A stretch of 64,000 bases of DNA from Xylanibacter ruminicola Ga6B6 (GTDB lineage: Bacteria; Bacteroidota; Bacteroidia; Bacteroidales; Bacteroidaceae): positions 310,001 through 374,000 of the forward strand of contig NZ_JHXD01000001.1 of NCBI RefSeq assembly GCF_000687715.1. The letters run 5' to 3'. The position numbers and the translations under genes are program-made. Position 1 is the stretch's first letter. Every line of letters starts with the position of its first letter. The notes under the pieces were generated by a model. It had not been told where the DNA came from. It did no database searches and saw only the letters and a program-made list of their open reading frames with translations. This document shows, in pieces, positions 62,187-64,000 of the stretch.

Positions 62187-64000
62187 TTAATTCGCTTTAT
62201 ATTTCTTGTTCTCTATCGCGTTCCAGTTAATCTGGTCGGTGCGCTGGGCCAATGGGGCGTGTGGTATCACGCTGCCATCCTTAATCAGGATGATACAAGG
62301 TATCTCGCCTGCCTCGATAGTTTGGTATCCGCCCTCGTAAACCTTACCTGTCTGATAGTCAATCCACTTGCCTTTGGGTAGGTACACATTGCGACTGTTA
62401 CCGCTCTCCAACAGTGGAGCCACCAGCATCTTTGAACCAAACATATACTCATCCTCTACATACCAGGCTCCCTGGTCGTGTGGGAACTCTACCAGCAGGG
62501 CACGTACCATGGGGAGTCCTAACTTAGAGCATTCCTTAGCCTGCTCCCAAATGTATGGCATCAACTTATACTTCATTTCGGCACAAGCACGGAAGGCATC
62601 GGTAAACGATTCGGAGATGAGCCAAGGCTCTGTGGGAGGGGCACCATGGGCACGGGTGTGACTGCTCAGGAATCCGAATGGCAGCCAACGACGATAGATA
62701 TCCTCGGGCGAGGCCGTCACAAACCCACCCATATCGTGACTCCAGAACGAGAAACCACTCAGTCCGAAACTCAGTCCGCCTCGCAGGTCGCCCAGCATAC
62801 CGGTGTTGGTAGTGGCGGCATCGCCACCCCAGTGCAGGGCATAGCGCTGACTGCCTGCCCATGCCGAACGTGCCCAGATGATGCCTTCGCCTGGATGATT
62901 GCGCTCAACCACCTCCCAAAGGGCTTTGTTATAGCGCAGCGGATAGAGGTTGTGCTCGTAGAGTCCGCCCTTGCCGCTATGATAGAAACCATTGTAGGGG
63001 GCTGCTTCGCCAAAGTCGCACTTGATGGTGGATACACCCTGTTTCATCAGTCCTTCTATCTTCTGCTGATACCAGTTGACGGTTTCGGGGTTTGAGAAAT
63101 CCAGAATGGCATCCTCAACAGGCATACCGCCTGTAGCGTTCTTAACGTTCAAGCCCTTGTCGATAATCTCGTTAAAGAATCGGTTCTTGGGTGTGAAGTA
63201 GGGGAGCTGCCATAAGCAGGTGTGGAATCCGTCCTTAGCCAGTTGCTTCAGCATCCTTTCGGGATTCTTAAATCGATCTTTGGCAAATTGGTAGTCGCAC
63301 TGCCAGTCGGTGCCAAACCAGCCCGTATCAAAGTGTATCACATCGGCAGGGATGCGGTTGGCTCGCAGTTGACGGGCTATCTCCAGACCCTCTTCCTGTG
63401 AGAAGTAGGTGATGCGACTCATCCAGGTGCCGAAACTCCACAGCGGGGGTAGGGGCGACTTACCTGTAATCTCGGTATATTCGTAAAGGATGTCTTTGGG
63501 CTCTCCCAAGAATACGAAGAAGTCCATCTGCTCGTCGGCCATAAACAGGCGGTCGGCGCCGATATATGATGCCCCGAAATCGCAGGTGACTGGTGCAGAG
63601 GTGTGCATAAAGATACCGTAGCCTCGATTTGAAAAGAAGAAGGGCACGGGCTTATACTGTCCGTCGGTCTCAGGTCCCTGTGGGTCGGTCACGCTCAGGT
63701 GTACCTTTTGTCCCACCTTGTTCAGCGAGGTGAACGACTCACCGCAACCATAGATGCGCTCACCTGGTGCTAATGTCAGTACCGGGTTGATACTGCGACT
63801 GTTGTCGCTGCCTCGTTTGATAAACGAGAAAGGCTGCAGTTTTACCTGCGACGAATCGTTATCGATGATGTGGCGCGTCTGTGTCAGCACCTTACCGTGA
63901 GCATCCTTAATCACCAGTCGCCAAGGGTACTTCTTGATCTCTATGCTGCCATACTGTGATTTGTAGCTAATGGCATCGCCAGTCTGCGATGTTTTCCACA
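62187..64000 (-). CDS. Family 31 glycoside hydrolase (alpha-xylosidase/alpha-glucosidase), N terminus outside window
   Basis: 604 residues seen; the frame stays open past position 64000 (TSQTGDAISYKSQYGSIEIK before the first internal start), so the 5' end is missing. N-terminal beta-sandwich with GERIYGCGESFTSLNKVGQK, then the TIM barrel: PPLWSFGTWMSRITYFS, nucleophile in TIKCDFGE (codon 63015-63017), acid/base in HWGGDA (codon 62820-62822), and GLSGFSFWSHDMGGF. The latter two resemble E. coli YicI, so alpha-xylosidase is a fair guess. No signal peptide can be judged. Confidence 0.93.
   Translation of the reverse strand, partial: WKTSQTGDAISYKSQYGSIEIKKYPWRLVIKDAHGKVLTQTRHIIDNDSSQVKLQPFSFIKRGSDNSRSINPVLTLAPGERIYGCGESFTSLNKVGQKVHLSVTDPQGPETDGQYKPVPFFFSNRGYGIFMHTSAPVTCDFGASYIGADRLFMADEQMDFFVFLGEPKDILYEYTEITGKSPLPPLWSFGTWMSRITYFSQEEGLEIARQLRANRIPADVIHFDTGWFGTDWQCDYQFAKDRFKNPERMLKQLAKDGFHTCLWQLPYFTPKNRFFNEIIDKGLNVKNATGGMPVEDAILDFSNPETVNWYQQKIEGLMKQGVSTIKCDFGEAAPYNGFYHSGKGGLYEHNLYPLRYNKALWEVVERNHPGEGIIWARSAWAGSQRYALHWGGDAATTNTGMLGDLRGGLSFGLSGFSFWSHDMGGFVTASPEDIYRRWLPFGFLSSHTRAHGAPPTEPWLISESFTDAFRACAEMKYKLMPYIWEQAKECSKLGLPMVRALLVEFPHDQGAWYVEDEYMFGSKMLVAPLLESGNSRNVYLPKGKWIDYQTGKVYEGGYQTIEAGEIPCIILIKDGSVIPHAPLAQRTDQINWNAIENKKYKAN

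Overview
The window looks like a chromosome segment of a Prevotella-type member of the Bacteroidales (Prevotellaceae). The main reasons are the -7 promoter boxes of the form TAnnTTTG before most transcription units, a SusC/SusD nutrient-uptake locus, Bacteroidetes-specific families (DUF4271, DUF6242, DUF4960, NigD-like), an ATP-type PEP carboxykinase and a KorAB oxidoreductase. Genus is an inference from gene content and style; no marker gene was compared. There is no phage, plasmid backbone, insertion sequence or CRISPR array. Almost all of the DNA is coding, and most genes sit in tight operons with 4-bp start/stop overlaps.

Layout. 1-7.1 kb (minus): M16 protease, metK, DUF4271 membrane protein, hemD, rnpA, yidD and the start of tyrS. 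7.2-9.9 kb: a small operon aroQ, O-methyltransferase, rbfA, lolE-like permease, divergent from xerD. 10.8-18.5 kb (minus): an envelope operon DUF6242 lipoprotein, beta-barrel protein, uppS, bamA, three tandem ompH/skp genes and murI. 18.6-20.7 kb: a tiny gene for a 31-residue membrane peptide with its own promoter and terminator, then pckA. 20.8-34.8 kb: a fructan utilisation locus (susC, susD, DUF4960 lipoprotein, surface GH32, periplasmic GH32, sugar permease, fructokinase) with a divergent membrane-bound regulator. 34.8-40.4 kb: upp, a dicarboxylate/Na+ symporter, korAB and tRNA-Pro(CGG). 40.5-48.8 kb: murF with two poorly known genes, and on the plus strand folP, cdaA, pta, ackA. 48.8-53.5 kb: an ECF sigma cluster, a KDG kinase and a small exported protein. 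53.5-53.9 kb: a repeat-rich gene-free stretch. 53.9-57.2 kb (minus): efp, a glycosyltransferase, radC, a MIP18-family protein and lpxH. 57.4-64 kb: rpmH, PASTA protein, rluA-type synthase, ddl, acyltransferase, NigD-like lipoprotein and a GH31 glucosidase/xylosidase cut by the window end.

The most interesting part is the fructan locus. Its gene order matches the Bacteroides thetaiotaomicron BT1757-BT1763 locus, but the regulator keeps only the periplasmic sugar-binding domain, one membrane helix and the AraC-type DNA-binding domain. The kinase and receiver parts of the usual hybrid two-component system are absent. Three promoters in the locus carry the same three-part operator at fixed distances from the -7 box (about 31, 52 and 79-80 bp). 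One of these promoters drives no large gene: it makes a short terminated RNA of about 150-160 nt. This suggests a one-step membrane regulator controlling two enzyme operons and a small RNA.

Limits: family names rest on motif recognition by eye; no database search, alignment or folding program was run. Several starts were moved downstream of the longest reading frame because the -7 box overlaps the longer start; this reasoning is given in the entries.
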